This document shows positions 24,345 through 25,243 of a DNA stretch of 25,243 nucleotides, piece after piece (the stretch's first letter is position 1; each line of letters opens with the position of its first letter). The DNA comes from an uncultured Oscillospiraceae bacterium (GTDB lineage Bacteria; Bacillota; Clostridia; Oscillospirales; Acutalibacteraceae): assembly GCA_900539425.1 (NCBI GenBank), contig UQBX01000027.1:1-25243 (forward strand), read 5' to 3'. The position numbers were made by a program, and so were the translations under genes. The notes under the pieces were generated by a model. That model was not told the origin of the DNA, did not search any database, and saw only the letters and a list, made by a program, of their open reading frames with translations.

Positions 24345-24374
24345 AAAAAACGGGCTTTGCCGCAAACCCGTTTT
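24345..24374 (-). terminator. Intercistronic hairpin between oadG and oadB
   Basis: On the minus strand AAAACGGGTTTG pairs with CAAA(g)CCCGTTTT, with one bulged base and a 3-base loop, and runs into TTTTTT. It lies 6 bases past the oadG stop and about 10 bases before the oadB ribosome site. Inside a two-gene unit it would be a partial terminator or a processing and stability element that sets subunit ratio. Confidence 0.75.
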
Positions 24375-24380
24375 AAATTA

Positions 24381-24821
24381 TCAGAAAGGTCTTGTGTTAT
24401 CTGCTATAGCAGCGGCAGCCCACGGGTTTCTGCCCGCAACGTTCTTGACCCTGATTGAGCGGATAGTTACCTGCTTTCCGCCTTCTGCTGCATATATAGC
24501 TGCAGATATTGCGGCAACAATCTCGCCGCTGATACCGCTCTGCACTGCAGGAGCAGGTGCCGGAGCAGGAGCGCTTACTGCAGGAGCGGCTGCCTTTGCG
24601 GGAGCCGGCTGCGCCGCCTTTTTTGAAGATTTTTTGCCGCCCTCTGCGGCCTTGCCGAAGCCTTTAAAGATTGCAATAAGAATCACAAGCACCAGCATTA
24701 CTATAACAATGCCGGAAATTACAACTGTTGAGGTCTGCACCCAATCTACACCTCCGAGATATTCTTTATATGTTTGCGCCGCAACAGGATTCGCGCTTAC
24801 ATCAAAAATAAGGTTTTGCAT
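24381..24821 (-). CDS. OadG-family decarboxylase gamma subunit
   Basis: A 146-residue protein with one transmembrane helix at about residues 32-52 (ISGIVIVMLVLVILIAIF), a lysine-rich cytoplasmic segment, an Ala-Pro linker at about 68-93, and a C-terminal domain (SGEIVAAISAAIYAAEGG, then IRSIRVKN and RNPWAAAAIADNTRPF). This final NPWAAA...NTRPF ending is typical of clostridial sodium-pump gamma subunits, which hold the alpha and beta subunits together. There is no biotin-carrier domain, as no AMKM motif is present, despite the Ala-Pro linker that often precedes one. The ribosome site is modest (GGGGA). A strong promoter lies upstream. I leave the symbol blank because oadG, mmdD and gcdD-type proteins are hard to tell apart. 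Confidence 0.85.
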   Translation of the reverse strand: MQNLIFDVSANPVAAQTYKEYLGGVDWVQTSTVVISGIVIVMLVLVILIAIFKGFGKAAEGGKKSSKKAAQPAPAKAAAPAVSAPAPAPAPAVQSGISGEIVAAISAAIYAAEGGKQVTIRSIRVKNVAGRNPWAAAAIADNTRPF

Positions 24822-24854
24822 TTACTTTTCCCCGATTTCATCCAAATTAGTAGT

Positions 24855-24883
24855 ATTATAAAACAGATGACGGTGATTTTCAA
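24855..24883 (-). promoter_or_regulatory. Promoter of oadG-oadB
   Basis: On the minus strand TTGAAA (-35, 24878-24883) and a perfect TATAAT (-10, 24855-24860) are exactly 17 bases apart. The start would be near 24848, giving a leader of about 27 bases. One of the best sigma-A matches in the window. Confidence 0.85.
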
Positions 24884-24901
24884 CCTTAATTTATCATTTT
24901 G

Positions 24902-24956
24902 TTAAATATTTAATAATAATTACGGTGCAGGAATGTTAATTTTATAACAAAATTAA
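24902..24956. repeat. Inverted repeats between divergent promoters
   Basis: TTAATTTT (24936-24943) and AAAATTAA (24949-24956) form a perfect 8-bp inverted repeat with a 5-base spacer, ending 15 bases before the -35 of the small-protein promoter. A 12-base palindrome TTAAATATTTAA (24902-24913) lies between it and the oadG promoter. Both are AT-rich, so chance is not negligible, but the position suits an operator shared by the two divergent units. Confidence 0.4.
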
Positions 24957-24971
24957 AATTGCGCGCGGCTA

Positions 24972-24999
24972 TTGATTTATTTTTAAAAAAGTTTATAAT
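24972..24999 (+). promoter_or_regulatory. Promoter of the 44-residue membrane protein gene
   Basis: TTGATT (-35, 24972-24977), 16 bases, and a perfect TATAAT (-10, 24994-24999). The start point near 25006 leaves a leader of about 49 bases. Confidence 0.7.
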
Positions 25000-25054
25000 A
25001 TTATTAGCGAAAAAAATCAATTTAAACATTCGCCTGTTTACGGAGGTGCGCAGC

Positions 25055-25189
25055 ATGAAAAAGGAAACGCTTATTATAGCAATTTTGGTGGCTCTTATCA
25101 TCTTGTGGATAACCGAGACCATAGGTATGAAAAAAACTTCGCGCCTGCTCAGCGGCGCAATCGATATCGGCTTTTCGCTGCTCAGATAG
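25055..25189 (+). CDS. Small single-pass membrane protein, unknown function
   Basis: A 44-residue protein starting MKKET, with one hydrophobic helix at about residues 5-22 (LIIAILVALIILWI) and a basic, amphipathic tail (MKKTSRLLSGAIDIGFSLLR). GGAGG stands 8 bases before the ATG, an ideal site that overrides a longer frame starting 32 codons upstream. Promoter, ribosome site, frame and terminator are all present within about 260 bases, so it is a stand-alone unit. It is divergent from oadG. Possible roles are a small accessory subunit of the sodium pump, a stress or envelope peptide, or a toxin-like membrane peptide. I do not recognise the family. Confidence 0.75.
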   Translation: MKKETLIIAILVALIILWITETIGMKKTSRLLSGAIDIGFSLLR

Positions 25190-25202
25190 TTTTTGATACC
25201 TG

Positions 25203-25224
25203 CCGCGCTTATGCGCGGTTTTTT
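25203..25224 (+). terminator. Terminator of the small membrane protein gene
   Basis: CCGCGC and GCGCGG pair around TTAT, followed by TTTTTTG and a second T run. It starts 14 bases past the stop codon. A clear intrinsic terminator. Confidence 0.88.
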
Positions 25225-25243
25225 GTTTTTTTAAAAAAATGAC

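Noticed and set aside
24381..24821. Biotin carrier protein reading of the oadG-like gene
   Set aside because: It has an Ala-Pro linker but lacks the AMKM biotinylation motif and the biotinyl fold; it ends in the gamma-subunit signature instead.
24394..24861. A 155-codon Ala/Ile-rich plus-strand frame opposite oadG
   Set aside because: Its composition simply mirrors the Ala-Pro linker of the gamma subunit, and it runs into the oadG promoter.
1..25243. CRISPR arrays, tRNA or rRNA genes, insertion sequences
   Set aside because: I found no regular repeat-spacer pattern, no cloverleaf-like segment and no transposase in either strand; intergenic gaps are short and accounted for.

Overview
The window reads as a housekeeping chromosomal segment from a low-to-mid GC Gram-positive anaerobe of the class Clostridia, probably Oscillospirales/Ruminococcaceae. 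This is inferred from strong GGAGG-type ribosome sites, sigma-A-like promoters, SepF and DivIVA, the gene order ylmE(yggS)-sepF-divIVA-ileS-lspA-rluD, and a sodium-pump decarboxylase. I see no prophage, insertion sequence, CRISPR array, rRNA or tRNA.

Layout. The left end (1-343) holds a short HTH gene that ends abruptly after its DNA-binding domain, plus an inverted repeat. Next, all on the minus strand and read from right to left, comes a long tight gene train starting at a good promoter upstream of miaB: miaB, a YlbF/YmcA-family gene, mutS, mutL, miaA, an HlyD-like membrane-fusion protein, yggS, sepF, divIVA and ileS. It closes at a hairpin (3923-3951) and is followed by lspA, rluD, a HAD phosphatase, nfo and a small lipoprotein. 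Many genes are a few bases apart or overlap (mutL/miaA share TGATG; lspA/rluD overlap with a TTG start). Divergent from miaB are malQ (plus strand) and a 21-cysteine protein of unknown function. Convergent to these is pcrA, and upstream of pcrA sit oadB and oadG, subunits of a sodium-translocating decarboxylase. At the right edge a 44-residue membrane protein is encoded divergently from oadG, with its own promoter, ribosome site and terminator.

How the genes fit together. Three themes recur: tRNA and rRNA modification (MiaA and MiaB act in sequence on A37 of tRNA; RluD on 23S rRNA), DNA repair (MutS, MutL, Nfo, PcrA) and cell division or envelope work (SepF, DivIVA, LspA, HlyD-like protein, lipoproteins). 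In effect two neighbourhoods that are separate in Bacillus subtilis (miaB-ymcA-mutS-mutL and ylmE-ylmF-divIVA-ileS-lspA-ylyB) are joined here through miaA and the HlyD-like gene, while ylmG and ylmH are missing.

Most unusual signals. (1) A sigma-A-like promoter is embedded in a terminator-shaped hairpin whose 3' arm is the Shine-Dalgarno sequence of the cysteine-rich gene. (2) The orphan 44-residue membrane protein forms a complete transcription unit opposite oadG. (3) A six-cysteine tail sits on the YlbF-family protein next to MiaB. (4) Three hairpins are stacked ahead of pcrA. All functional statements come from motif reading and memory of protein families; no search was run.
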